Shown here piece by piece: positions 21,901 to 32,550 of a stretch of 64,000 nucleotides of DNA. The translations under genes were made by a program, and so were the position numbers. The stretch comes from a bacterium (GTDB taxonomy: Bacteria > Verrucomicrobiota > Verrucomicrobiia > Limisphaerales > UBA8199): NCBI GenBank assembly GCA_021784555.1, contig JAJYHY010000003.1:1-64000 (forward strand). The letters are read 5' to 3'. Each line of letters starts with the position of its first letter. Position 1 is the stretch's first letter. The notes beneath the pieces were generated by a model. That model was not told the DNA's origin. It saw nothing but the letters and a program-made list of their open reading frames with translations, and did not search any database.

Positions 21901-23171
21901 CCCGCGAACTTGCCAGTCGCCAAAACGAAATCCTCAAGGATATGACCGACAATTCCGATACCGGGCGTAAGAGCCTTTCGGAATCGCCCGAGCGCCAAAG
22001 AGCGAGTGAATTGCTCGCCGGCCAAAACCATCTCATGACCAATCTAATCGAGCGCGCCAGTCGGGTTTCCGAGCAGGCCGAGGCCACGGAACCCCTCCTC
22101 TCGCGCCAACTCTACGATACAGTTCGCAAATTCAGCCAGGGCAGCGCCCAGAATGTCCAGGACATCCAAAATCAACTGCTCAGCCAAGGGATGATGACTC
22201 GCGGCCTCTACGACAAGCTAAGAGACAAGTCCGAGCAGCCTGCCCCAAAAGTCATGGACCTGACCTCCGAGCTCTTGCGCCTGGGTTTTGTGCCCCAGGC
22301 GACCGATGCGGCTCAGCGTGCCCGTGACAACCTCAACCGGTTGAAACAAGGTGTCGAACAGGCCGCATCGAGCGTTCTGGGCAACGATTCAGACGCTCTC
22401 CGCCTGGCTCAACAGGAGCTTAACGATCTTGCCAGCCAGGTGCAGCGCGAAATCGCCCAGGGCCAGGGCGGAGCCGCCCAAACCAACCGGCAGGCCTCCC
22501 CTTCGGGCGAGGAGGGAACCGCTCAGAACCCTGGCGGGATATCCACTAACAGCCCGCAGGCACAGCTTGCCCGTTCCTCCCGGCAAGCCGCCCAATCGCC
22601 CCGAGGCCCACGGCAAAGCTCGGCAAGCAGCCGTTCAGGCGATCAGAACGCGGACCAACTCGCTTCATCCAATCGCAACAATCAGCCCAACGGCGGCGCG
22701 CGCCGTGCCGGCGGACAGGGCGCCAGGCGGCTCAGTTCGCTGACGGCGGGCGGCGCCGCCGGAGGCGGGGAGGGCGGCAACCTGACGCGCGAGGTGGAGA
22801 CCTTGTTGAACCGGGGCGGAGAATGGCTTTCCGGCCCGATTACGGGCAATGATTTCGTCCCGTGGTCGGAGCGCCTGCGTGACGTGGAGGACATGGTCGA
22901 TGACCCCGCCTTGCGAAACGAACTGGCCGCGGTGCGCCAACGGGCGTTGGTTTTGCGCCGCGAGTATCAGAAGGCGGCCAGGAAGCCGGATTGGGCAGTG
23001 GTGCGCTTGCGGGTCCTGAATCCACTGGTCGAAGTGCAAGAGCGCATTCGGGAGGAATTGGCGCGCCGGGCGTCCCATGAAGCGCTGGTACCCATCGACC
23101 GCGACCCGGTTCCCAGCCGTTACGCCGAGTTGGTCCAGCATTATTACGAAGAACTCGGGAAAGATAAGTGA
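18909..23171 (+). CDS. Large DUF4175-like membrane/coiled-coil protein containing an in-frame dispersed repeat
   Basis: N-terminal TM segments, long Q/R-rich coiled coil, same-strand operon context. Confidence 0.7.
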   Translation: MPIDPHLKAQLDEVAACRSRLQFWCKLAVGWAAAAAVGLALLEIERASGLASSLSLPVIAALGIGTIAVLIIRHHSRQPDAASLIIELERRFPQLDGRLLTAAQQSRTEGAELGFLQERLLKETLEHSRRYDWAGLIPESRVAFGRMAHWAALCLFGLVLWGLRTPGTRALLIRNFVSGVTVTPGDANLERGDTLVVLARFKGPLPATVNLVIDSATGGPGHPRSNARIPLVKSLADPMFGGSVPEVTTNFEYYIAYAGGRTRDFKVTVFEYPRLERADASLLFPAYTREKPKHIEDTLRVTAVEGSRLDLALHLNKPVRTANLLSTDKQAETIPLKVEPNRPEASLGGFVLGHSATYNLELVDAKGRTNKVPSQFVFSVLTNRTPELVLTAPRGDMRPSPLQEITFRGTVWDDFGVLAYGLGYCQAGKDPVLVTLGKNVPAKQKRNFHYLLRLEQLHVQPDQLVSWFAWADDLGPDGRPRHTTGDLFFGEIRPFDEVFREGQGMAGGSQQGAGGQRSGGPAQRLAELQKQIINATWNIQRAANGIRSSTPGGGSRSEQPTPKPGKEQSSHQGESSVWKPGPMPVGGSGVLESQNMLQASQALLRVRRGRSAMHLRRAQRHFSLSIGHLPLFIGNAKCTMPNAQCSMRWENRSEVRLARTGFRGWLVHHANEGNEESSRAPQAGFWASAVFGQIGPQSSGPEPHPQPAPPSHPHVAVTGAPANYLSDLAVVRQALEQAIQQAQAASARQQDPRTSPIWSQTLKDMRSALERMKEASQSSAPLSEALDAEQAAYQCLLMLQQHEYQVSLGRRQSGGQGSGGRSRQMQLELDQMDLTQSQNRYETQSQAQAPVSSQGREQLEISARLQELARRQQDLNDRLKELQSALEQARTEEERAEIRRRLKRLEEDEQKMLSSVDALRQRMDSPQNQSSMTQERLQLDQTRQDVLRASQAAAQGEVSQALASGTRAQRQLRQVQDEMRRKSSSQFAQDLRQMREQARELASRQNEILKDMTDNSDTGRKSLSESPERQRASELLAGQNHLMTNLIERASRVSEQAEATEPLLSRQLYDTVRKFSQGSAQNVQDIQNQLLSQGMMTRGLYDKLRDKSEQPAPKVMDLTSELLRLGFVPQATDAAQRARDNLNRLKQGVEQAASSVLGNDSDALRLAQQELNDLASQVQREIAQGQGGAAQTNRQASPSGEEGTAQNPGGISTNSPQAQLARSSRQAAQSPRGPRQSSASSRSGDQNADQLASSNRNNQPNGGARRAGGQGARRLSSLTAGGAAGGGEGGNLTREVETLLNRGGEWLSGPITGNDFVPWSERLRDVEDMVDDPALRNELAAVRQRALVLRREYQKAARKPDWAVVRLRVLNPLVEVQERIREELARRASHEALVPIDRDPVPSRYAELVQHYYEELGKDK
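20672..20884 (+). repeat. Dispersed ~213-bp repeat, copy B, inside the coding sequence
   Basis: Matches the reverse complement of 2010-2222. Confidence 0.8.
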
Positions 23172-25540
23172 CCATTTCAACCATCATTTTTGCCGGGTTG
23201 AGCTGGCTTTGGCCGCTGGTGGGGGCCCTGGCGGTTGGCGCGGGGCTTGTCGCCTGGAATTATCGGGCTGGCGCTGGCGGGCCGCTCCGATGGCTCTGCG
23301 CCCTTCTGAAAATGCTGGGGCTGGGCGCCCTGTGTCTGTGCCTGCTCCGGCCACTCTGGTCAACACAGCGGGCGCGCCCGGGCTCCAACCTTTTTGCCAT
23401 TGTCGCCGACAACAGCCAGGGCATGCGCATCAAGGACCGCGGCGCATCCATCAGCCGCGGAGAATCGCTTCGCCGGCTTCTTGACCCCGAACGCGGCGCC
23501 TGGCAATCAACGCTCGAGGACAATTTCGACGTCCGCCGCTATTACTTCGATGCCCGGCTCCAATCCACCAGGGACTTTAGTGACCTCGATTTCAACGGAC
23601 GGGCCTCGGCCATTGGCTTTACCCTCCGTACCCTGGCCGAGCGGTACAAAGGCCGCCCCCTGGCCGGCATCCTGCTCCTGACCGACGGCAATGCGACCGA
23701 CCTTCAAGGGGTGCCCGATCTCCAAGGTTCGCCTCCCATTTACCCCGTAGTCAGTGGCAGCCAGGACCCGGTCAAGGACATCGCTATCCAGCAAGTCGTG
23801 ACCGAGCAGACTGAGTTCGAGGATGCGCCCGTCTCGGTTCAGGTAAATGTCTCCGCCTCCGGGTACAGGGGACAAACGATTGTGGCGCGGCTGCTTGAAA
23901 CGGACGGCAAACAGGTCGGCGAACAGCGGCTTAGAGCACGAAAAACCAATGACCAACTCGCCTTCCGTTTCCGGTTCCGGCCCGAAGCGCCCGGCCTGGT
24001 CTTCTACCGGGTGAAGGTCCGCGCTCGGAATGAGTTGGAAGCATCGAGCCGCCCGGCGGACACCCAGGAGGCAACGCTCGAAAACAATCAGGCCGTGGCC
24101 GTCATCAATCGCGGACATGGCCCCTACCGGATTCTCTATGTCTCGGGCCGGCCAAATTGGGAATTCAAGTTTCTCAACCGCGCGGCGCAGGATGACCCGC
24201 AAGTCCAGTTAGTCGCCCTGCTCCGGGTTGCCAAACGCGAGCCGAGATTCCATTTCCTCGGACGGCCGGGAGAAACGAGCAACCCGCTCTTCCGAGGGTT
24301 CGGCAATCAATCCCCTGAGGACGTCGAGCAATACGACCAGCCCGTCCTGGTCCGGCTTAACACGCGCGACCAATTTGAACTGCGCGGCGGCTTCCCGCGT
24401 ACTGCGGAAGACCTCTATCAATACAAAGCGGTTATCGTTGGCGATCTCGAGGAAGCCTTTTTTACTCCCGACCAGGCCAATCTGCTCCAGAAATATGTCT
24501 CCGAACGCGGGGGCGGATTCCTCATGCTCGGGGGCATGGAATCCTTCGAGCAAGGCAAGTACCGGAACACGCCCATTGGAGACATGCTGCCGGTCTATCT
24601 GGATCACCCTGCTCCGGTCAAATACACCGGCCCCTACCATTTCGACCTGACCCGCGAAGGACTGCTCCAGCCCTGGGCGCGGCTCAGGGACAACGAAAAG
24701 AGTGAAGAATCCCGGCTGAGTGAGATGACCCCATTCGAGGTTTTCAATCCGGTGGGCGAGCCCAGGCCCGGCGCCAGTGTCATTGGCACGGTCACCGATG
24801 CCAGCGGCCAGAAGTCGCCCGCATTGGTCGTCCAACGCTTCGGACGGGGCCGAACCGCCGCGATGATGATCGGCGATGTGTGGCGCTGGGGCTTTCACGA
24901 TGCCGCGGCGCATCGCGACATGAACAAGGCCTGGAGGCAACTGTTGCGCTGGCTGGTCACCGACGTGCCGAATCGCGTTCAACTCACGGCTCGACCTGAA
25001 CCGCGGAACCCCAACGGCGCGGTAGTCCTTCAAGTCCGCGTCATGGACCCGAAATTCCAACCGCTGGACAATGCCAATGTGCGCATCCAGGTCCAGCCGG
25101 TCCTCTCCGACGCAACCGCAGGCGTCTTGACCAACGCCATTGACCTCCGCGCCGAGGCTTCCCCCGATGAACCGGGTCTCTACACCGCAACCTATGTCCC
25201 GCGCATCGCCGGCGGCTACTGTGCCACGGCCTGGGCCACGAATTCAGCCGGCACCCCGGTCGGCAGCGCCGAGGCAGGCTGGGCAACCGATCTCGCCGCC
25301 GCGGAATTCCAGTCTCTGACACCGAACGTCGCGCTGCTGGAGGCCATCGCGCGCAAGACCGGCGGCGAAATCGTTCCCGCCACTAGGCTGAATGCCTTTG
25401 CGCGCAATCTGCCCCGGCGCCATGCCCCGGTCATGGAGGCCTGGAGCTATCCGCTTTGGCACACACCGCTCATGTTCAGTTTCGCCCTGGTTTGCTTTGT
25501 CTCCGAATGGGGCCTGCGCCGCTGGAAAGGAATGCCATGA
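23168..25540 (+). CDS. Membrane protein with VWA/glutamine amidotransferase-like regions
   Basis: ATGA-type overlap with the upstream gene; FAIVADNSQGM, GILLLTDGNATD, YVSERGGGFLMLGGMESF. Confidence 0.7.
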   Translation: MTISTIIFAGLSWLWPLVGALAVGAGLVAWNYRAGAGGPLRWLCALLKMLGLGALCLCLLRPLWSTQRARPGSNLFAIVADNSQGMRIKDRGASISRGESLRRLLDPERGAWQSTLEDNFDVRRYYFDARLQSTRDFSDLDFNGRASAIGFTLRTLAERYKGRPLAGILLLTDGNATDLQGVPDLQGSPPIYPVVSGSQDPVKDIAIQQVVTEQTEFEDAPVSVQVNVSASGYRGQTIVARLLETDGKQVGEQRLRARKTNDQLAFRFRFRPEAPGLVFYRVKVRARNELEASSRPADTQEATLENNQAVAVINRGHGPYRILYVSGRPNWEFKFLNRAAQDDPQVQLVALLRVAKREPRFHFLGRPGETSNPLFRGFGNQSPEDVEQYDQPVLVRLNTRDQFELRGGFPRTAEDLYQYKAVIVGDLEEAFFTPDQANLLQKYVSERGGGFLMLGGMESFEQGKYRNTPIGDMLPVYLDHPAPVKYTGPYHFDLTREGLLQPWARLRDNEKSEESRLSEMTPFEVFNPVGEPRPGASVIGTVTDASGQKSPALVVQRFGRGRTAAMMIGDVWRWGFHDAAAHRDMNKAWRQLLRWLVTDVPNRVQLTARPEPRNPNGAVVLQVRVMDPKFQPLDNANVRIQVQPVLSDATAGVLTNAIDLRAEASPDEPGLYTATYVPRIAGGYCATAWATNSAGTPVGSAEAGWATDLAAAEFQSLTPNVALLEAIARKTGGEIVPATRLNAFARNLPRRHAPVMEAWSYPLWHTPLMFSFALVCFVSEWGLRRWKGMP

Positions 25541-25559
25541 CTCGCGAGGAAAAGCAGAA

Positions 25560-26660
25560 ATGAGAAAACAGAGAGCTCAAAACCTTCCAACCAAGGGCAT
25601 ATTCCGGCGGTTCCGTGTATTCCGTGTATTCCGTGGTTCCCCTCTCTTTTCTCCCCGTGTTTCGCGTGTCTCGCGGTCCCCAACTCGGTTTTGGTCATTA
25701 TGGCTTTTGGGTGTCGGATTTGTTTTGACTTTCAGTGCCATTGCGTCGCCCGCCGCGCCTGCCGGCCAGACGACCGTCATCACCGTGGTGGGCGCGGCGG
25801 GCGAGCCTGAATACGCGGCTATCTTCAGGCAGGAGGCGGCCTTATGGAAGAAGGCCTGCGCCAAAGGGGGCGCCCGGCTTATCAGCCTCGGTCTTGGCGC
25901 AGAGGGCGCTACCAACGATTTCGATCTGCTCAAACAGACTCTCGCGTCTCAACCCACCGACGGCCTGGCCCAACTCTGGATTGTGCTCATCGGCCACGGC
26001 ACCTTCGACGGCCAGGCCGCCAAATTCAATCTCCGCGGACCGGATGTCACCGCCGCCGAAATGGCCGGCTGGCTTCGCCCCTTCACGCGCCCGCTGGCGT
26101 TCATTGATACCAGCGCCTCCAGCGCGCCCTTCCTCAATCAATTGTCCAGGTCCAACCGCGTCGTCATCACCGCCACACGCAGCGGCAACGAAATCAATTT
26201 CACCCGCTTCGGACAGTTCTTCGCACAAGCGATTTCAGACCCGCGGGCCGATCTCGACAAGGACGGCGAGGTTTCGCTCCTGGAGGCTTTCCTGAGCGCC
26301 TCCCGGCAGACCGCTGAGTTCTATAAACTCCAGGGGCGCATTATCACCGAGCACGCCCTCCTGGATGATAACGGCGACAAATTGGGCACGCCCGCCGATT
26401 GGTTTCAAGGCCTGCGTCCCGCAAAGAAGCCCAGGTCAAACACCGCCGTCGATGGACTTCTGGCCGGACAGTTTTGCTTGATTCCGAGCCAGAGCGAGCG
26501 CAAACTGACTACTCAAGAGCGCGCCCAGCGGGATGCGCTGGAACGGGCGGTCTTCCGTATCCGGGCAGAAAAGGGGACACTGCCGAAGGACGAATACTAC
26601 CGGAAATTGGAGAAACCGCTGTTGGAATTGGCGCGTTTTTACGAGTCGAAATCGCTTTGA
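25560..26660 (+). CDS. Caspase-like (C13-like) exported protein, probably non-canonical active site
   Basis: WIVLIGHGTFDG and LAFIDTSASSAPFLNQLSRSNRVVITATRSGNEINFTRFGQFFAQAI; EF-hand-like DLDKDGEVSLLEAF. Confidence 0.55.
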   Translation: MRKQRAQNLPTKGIFRRFRVFRVFRGSPLFSPRVSRVSRSPTRFWSLWLLGVGFVLTFSAIASPAAPAGQTTVITVVGAAGEPEYAAIFRQEAALWKKACAKGGARLISLGLGAEGATNDFDLLKQTLASQPTDGLAQLWIVLIGHGTFDGQAAKFNLRGPDVTAAEMAGWLRPFTRPLAFIDTSASSAPFLNQLSRSNRVVITATRSGNEINFTRFGQFFAQAISDPRADLDKDGEVSLLEAFLSASRQTAEFYKLQGRIITEHALLDDNGDKLGTPADWFQGLRPAKKPRSNTAVDGLLAGQFCLIPSQSERKLTTQERAQRDALERAVFRIRAEKGTLPKDEYYRKLEKPLLELARFYESKSL

Positions 26661-26880
26661 AATGCTGCAAGAGTGGGACCGGCCCAGTCCCGGGGCCACG
26701 CGCTGATGGCCCTCGCCGAAAGACCATGGATGAGGTGATCGGGGCTGGCAAAGCCCGGTGAAGACTTGCGCAAAGCTTGACTTGGCTCAAGGCGGGAGCG
26801 CGGCTTATGAGGCAATTTAAGAGCGTAGTTCGGCAAAATATGTGTGGCGCCTGCGGGTGGCGGGTGGAAAATAAAAAACC

Positions 26881-27180
26881 GTGAACAAGAACTGGACTGA
26901 GAGCTTTGAGACCAGATGCCGGGAGGATGCCCGGTGTGAGATTTGCCCCCTGAATCGGGTCAGGGCCGGCGTAGCGGTGCGCATCAAGCAACTCTGCGCC
27001 GCGCCCGAGATTCAGAACCGCCTGCGCGAAATCGGCTTCTGTGAAGACCAGATTATCCGCCTGCTGACAAGCCAGACGAATTTTATCTGCCAGATCTGCA
27101 ATGCCAGGCTTGCCATCAGCGAACGGTTGGCCCGGCTCATCATGGTCGAGCCCGTCCGGCGGGAGATGCCCGGCCGCTAA
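26881..27180 (+). CDS. FeoA-domain protein with Cys-rich N-terminus
   Basis: CREDARCEICPLNRVRAGVAVRIKQL...RLREIGFCEDQIIRLL...RLARLIMVEPV. Confidence 0.65.
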   Translation: MNKNWTESFETRCREDARCEICPLNRVRAGVAVRIKQLCAAPEIQNRLREIGFCEDQIIRLLTSQTNFICQICNARLAISERLARLIMVEPVRREMPGR

Positions 27181-27357
27181 GAGCGGGCCGACCGCGGATT
27201 ACACGGAAGGGGAAGCAGCAGCAGCGAGGAACCACTCGCACGCGGGATCCGCACCGCCGCCCCTGCGCAATCCGGGGAACTCTCGAACGGCAATTTGCGG
27301 AATCGGCGAGGCTGGACGGGGCTATCCTTAGGAATCTTGAAATGTTGAAATGACGCC

Positions 27358-27762
27358 ATGAGCAAGGAACGATTCGCCGAGCGAAAAGCCGAATTGGAAA
27401 ACGCCCTCCAGCGACTCCAGGAAGCTGTTGCGCAACCCGAAAGCGCCCTTGTGCGTGACGCCGTAATCCAGCGTTTCGAGTTTACCTTTGAACTCGTTTG
27501 GAAAAGCCTCAAGCTCTATCTTGATCGGCAGGGACTGGATTGTGGCGGCCCGCGCTCTACTCTCAAAAAAGCCTTTACTGAAGGACTGATTGCCTCCGCG
27601 GATGAAGCGGACGTTTGGCTGCGTCTCCTCGAAGATCGCAACCTTACCAGCCACGCGTATGATGAGGCTCTGGCTACGCGTATCTACCGGCACATTGTGA
27701 AGGATTACGCTGTAATCCTCGCTGAGATGGGGAAAAAGATCCAAACGCTCACCTGGGAGTGA
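27358..27762 (+). CDS. HEPN-like nucleotidyltransferase substrate-binding protein (HI0074 family)
   Basis: FEFTFELVWKSLKLYL...RNLTSHAYDEALA. Confidence 0.85.
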   Translation: MSKERFAERKAELENALQRLQEAVAQPESALVRDAVIQRFEFTFELVWKSLKLYLDRQGLDCGGPRSTLKKAFTEGLIASADEADVWLRLLEDRNLTSHAYDEALATRIYRHIVKDYAVILAEMGKKIQTLTWE

Positions 27763-28082
27763 ATATGAAGTCGCTTGCTCTTCGCGAAAAAGATTTGGCC
27801 GTCTTGCGCGGAGCGTTCCGACGTTTTCCCGCAGTTCGCGAAGTGCGCGTCTTTGGCTCGCGCGCCGCGGGCCACGCCCGACGTGCTTCCGATCTCGATC
27901 TTGCCATTTCCGCGCCGGAAGCCACTCCTGCGGAATGGAGCAACCTTTGCGATGCGCTTGAAAACGCGCCGCTCATTTACGAACTCGACCTTGTGCGCCC
28001 GGAGCAAACCACTAGCCAACGGCTGAAGGACAAAATTGAGCGGGAGGGGATTACAATTTTTCCGGGGGAAGACCGGGTGTGA
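27759..28082 (+). CDS. MNT-type nucleotidyltransferase domain protein
   Basis: VRVFGSRAAGHARRASDLDLAI; overlaps the upstream HEPN gene. Confidence 0.87.
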   Translation: MNMKSLALREKDLAVLRGAFRRFPAVREVRVFGSRAAGHARRASDLDLAISAPEATPAEWSNLCDALENAPLIYELDLVRPEQTTSQRLKDKIEREGITIFPGEDRV

Positions 28083-28167
28083 AGGATGCCTGGGTTGCAG
28101 CGGCCGGATTTGGTGGTGACTCATCAAGGGCGCTTCATCTGCTCGTTGCCGCTCAGCTCGATCACGC

Positions 28168-30915
28168 TCACGCGATTGCCACCACGAAATACGGCTGGTT
28201 GTTCAGCGTGGCGTTGAGGCCGGGGTAAAGCCAGGCCAGGCCTCCTCGCTGAAACCCGAAATAGTATTGGATGGAGAAAGGCGAATCGGTGTAGTCGGAC
28301 GAGATGACGGCTCGGAAACTGCCATCCCGGAAGCGCATCGGTTCAACGCGAAAGTGTTCGGCTTGATTGACGCGCCGGTAGAGCAGGCGGACCGAGAGCC
28401 CCGCCAACCCAGCCGAGGCAAGCGGAATGGCCAGGCTCAGGGGCAGCGGATGAGCGCGCTGAAACGTCCGCGGCGGGAGATGGTCCACGGGCAATTCCGG
28501 GCGCTTCGGCGTGTTGAAGACGACTTGAATGGACCTGGAAATGGCCTCTGGCTCACGGGATTGAACCTCCCGACCGGATGCTTCCTCCAGGATTCGTTGC
28601 ATATCGCCAATGTCCAAATCCATGGCGGCCAGGCGGTCCTGCCAGTGGCCCCTAAGTTGCGGCTCCAGGCCGAAGGTAATGTCGGCGACGTAAACACCCT
28701 GAGCGCCTGAGGCGAGTTGCGCCCAGGCTTCTCGTGCCCGGTGATAGGCGCTAAGTGCCTGTTGCAGAGCCTGGCGATCCCCCGTTTGCTTGTGCAAGGC
28801 ATAGAGAACCGCGGCCTGGAATTTGCGAGCGAAGAACCGGCCCAGCCCGCTCTGAACGGCTACATCCGCGGCGAGGCGCCGGAAGGGGGCGGTCCGCGGA
28901 TTCGGCACGAGGCTTCGCGCGCGAGCCAACTCACGAGAGGCGGTCTCGGCCAAGTTGCTCAACCAACGCGCCACTTCCAAAGGCGAGTACTTTCCACTCG
29001 GCTTGGCGGCGAGCAGTTCACCAGCGCAATCATCGACGCGGGAGAAGAGCTGCGGGTCGAGTGGGCTGACGGTTCCAAACCGCTTCGGGCTGGGGGTATC
29101 GCCATAAGTATGATTCCGGCGCGGATCGACTATAGGCATGTTGGTGTAAAGCTCCGGCCAATAACTATTGTTGGCCGCCGAAGGCATGTGCGCGGTCGTA
29201 ACCAACGGCAGGATGCGACTGGCGGAGGCAAGGGCCGATTCGACCGCTGGCGCGCCCGCCCCGAACTGACGGTTCAGATGCCGGCGCCAGGTCTCCGGGC
29301 GGGCATCTGGATTGTAGAGCAGGCGTCCCCAAAGCCGGTACGTGTAGCGGTACTTTTCAAACGGGCCGCCAGCCGGTTTCAGGGAGTTGTCCGCATAAGC
29401 GTCGCGTCCGCCGGGCCGGCCCGAGCCCTTGCGGCCTTTGAAGGAAAGCGGTTCGATGAACTCCATTCCGGCGCTGCCACAGAAGCCGGCCGCGCGCCCA
29501 TAACCGGTAGCCAGGGCGGGGTCGGCCCAAAGCAAAAGGCGCTGCGTGCCCGGCCAGACCCGATGCACCACCTCGTAGCGGCGTCCCTCGACCAGCAAGT
29601 CTCCATAACCGTAGCGGAGGAAACTGCGCGAGCCCGAACTCCTGGAAAAAAAGCCGTGGTCTATCTCGCCCGGGCGTGGCATTTCGGTGGGGCGGATCGA
29701 GGCCTGGTGATAGCCTAAGCCCAGGTGCTCGGCCCAAAATTTCGGCGAAACGCTCACCGGCAGCCCGGTGTCAAGCGCCACCTTTATCATGTGCGCATCC
29801 ATGCCCTTGGCATGCATGTCGAGCCGGACCGTGCGCCCGCAACGGACCAGCCCGTCGAAGACCGTTTTCCAGAATCCGTAGCTCCCCTCCGGAACGCCGC
29901 TCTCGCCGTGAATTCGGAAGGTGACACCACTAACCGCCGGGCAGGCGGTCAACAACGTTCGCAAGGCGTCGCGGCAATAGGCGGCATGGTTGGAAGGGGC
30001 CAGGCCTTCGATCCTATGGTTGACATGGGGACTGTGCGTCCAGAGGTAAGCATGTGTCCAGATGCCGAGCTGAAATTCCAGGCCGCGCGCCTCCGCCTCG
30101 CTGCTAATAAACCGCAGCATCTCGAGATTCCGTTCCCGCTCGGCGTTGGGGAGTCCCGTGACACGCACGTCATAGCCCGGAACCTCCACCAGAAAAGGAT
30201 AAGCAAAATAGAAATAGGCGTCGCGGATGCCCGAGGGAAAGTCGTAGCCAAGTCCGAAGGCAAGATTGAAGCGGTTGAACCGCTCCGTGGCGAGCATTGA
30301 GAGGTAACGTCGCCAGAATGCCCGATCCCAGTACCAGGGCTTGTCCTCCAGGTCGCTGGCAAACAGGCGCATGATGCCGCGGACCCGATTTGCCGGCGCT
30401 TCGACTAGCGGCCGCCCCAAGGTCAGGGCGCGGCGCGGCTCGGCTGCCGTGGCTGCCCGGTCCGCTAATTCCAGCAGGGCGTAAGTCAGGCCTCGATCAT
30501 CCGCTCCGCAAGCCAGCAGCACAGGGTGGTTGCCGAGAGAGGTCTGCGCCAAACAGAAGGCCTCCGGCCTTTGGGGCATCCGGAGCGGCGTCTTGGCAAG
30601 CAGGCCGCGCGCAACGGGGTGCCGGTGCCCCGCGGCGATAACGCACAGCGCCTCGGCCGGCGCGTCGGTGACGCGGGATAAGCGAATTGGGGAAAGTCGG
30701 TTGCGAGCCAGCGCGTTCTGGAGTTCCTTGGCTCCCCAGAGGGGCGCCGGAGCGTCGGCGACGGGATCGTCGGGATCGATGACGATGGCGACTCTGTTGA
30801 ACGGCGGCAGGGCATTCGCCGCCTGGCATGGCGTTGCCGGCGCAGCAAAACCGGCGCCTGCGGATGCGCCGGCAATGGCGACGCCAGCCTTTCTCAAGAA
30901 TTCTCTTCGGTTCAT
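28168..30915 (-). CDS. Tat-exported glycoside hydrolase-like protein
   Basis: Start MNRREFLRKAGVAIAGASAG; central segment FRIHGESGVPEGSYGFWKTVFDGLV suggests a TIM-barrel hydrolase. Confidence 0.55.
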   Translation of the reverse strand: MNRREFLRKAGVAIAGASAGAGFAAPATPCQAANALPPFNRVAIVIDPDDPVADAPAPLWGAKELQNALARNRLSPIRLSRVTDAPAEALCVIAAGHRHPVARGLLAKTPLRMPQRPEAFCLAQTSLGNHPVLLACGADDRGLTYALLELADRAATAAEPRRALTLGRPLVEAPANRVRGIMRLFASDLEDKPWYWDRAFWRRYLSMLATERFNRFNLAFGLGYDFPSGIRDAYFYFAYPFLVEVPGYDVRVTGLPNAERERNLEMLRFISSEAEARGLEFQLGIWTHAYLWTHSPHVNHRIEGLAPSNHAAYCRDALRTLLTACPAVSGVTFRIHGESGVPEGSYGFWKTVFDGLVRCGRTVRLDMHAKGMDAHMIKVALDTGLPVSVSPKFWAEHLGLGYHQASIRPTEMPRPGEIDHGFFSRSSGSRSFLRYGYGDLLVEGRRYEVVHRVWPGTQRLLLWADPALATGYGRAAGFCGSAGMEFIEPLSFKGRKGSGRPGGRDAYADNSLKPAGGPFEKYRYTYRLWGRLLYNPDARPETWRRHLNRQFGAGAPAVESALASASRILPLVTTAHMPSAANNSYWPELYTNMPIVDPRRNHTYGDTPSPKRFGTVSPLDPQLFSRVDDCAGELLAAKPSGKYSPLEVARWLSNLAETASRELARARSLVPNPRTAPFRRLAADVAVQSGLGRFFARKFQAAVLYALHKQTGDRQALQQALSAYHRAREAWAQLASGAQGVYVADITFGLEPQLRGHWQDRLAAMDLDIGDMQRILEEASGREVQSREPEAISRSIQVVFNTPKRPELPVDHLPPRTFQRAHPLPLSLAIPLASAGLAGLSVRLLYRRVNQAEHFRVEPMRFRDGSFRAVISSDYTDSPFSIQYYFGFQRGGLAWLYPGLNATLNNQPYFVVAIA

Positions 30916-31083
30916 CTGAGCTCTTGGGCCATCGCGGTCTGAGCAGACTACGCCGTCGCGGAGAGACGTCAATCGCTTAATAAGCAGGCCAAGTCCTATC
31001 GCACGTGGAAAGGCCGATGAACGAAACTCCCCGACGGGTGGTAGTCCCATAGTCCTATAGTCCCATAGTCGAGGCGCCACCGA

Positions 31084-32349
<1,266 letters not shown>

Positions 32350-32550
32350 AATCGTTAATGAACGGCGGAGCCTACAAGATCCAGGGAGGAGCTTCGACGG
32401 GGCGTTGACCCCAGGTGTTTGAGCCCGGCGGGACCCCAGGGGCGGGTTTTTCCCTACTCGCGGATGCCTTTACGGCACGGTAAAGGTTGTCCATTCCTGG
32501 GCGCGAGGGCGCAAACAAGGATCGGGCTGGGCATAATCAACTTGGGTCTC

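Noticed and set aside
27358-28082. HEPN/MNT pair as a novel defence system
   Set aside because: Well-known toxin-antitoxin arrangement with canonical motifs and no additional unusual partners nearby.
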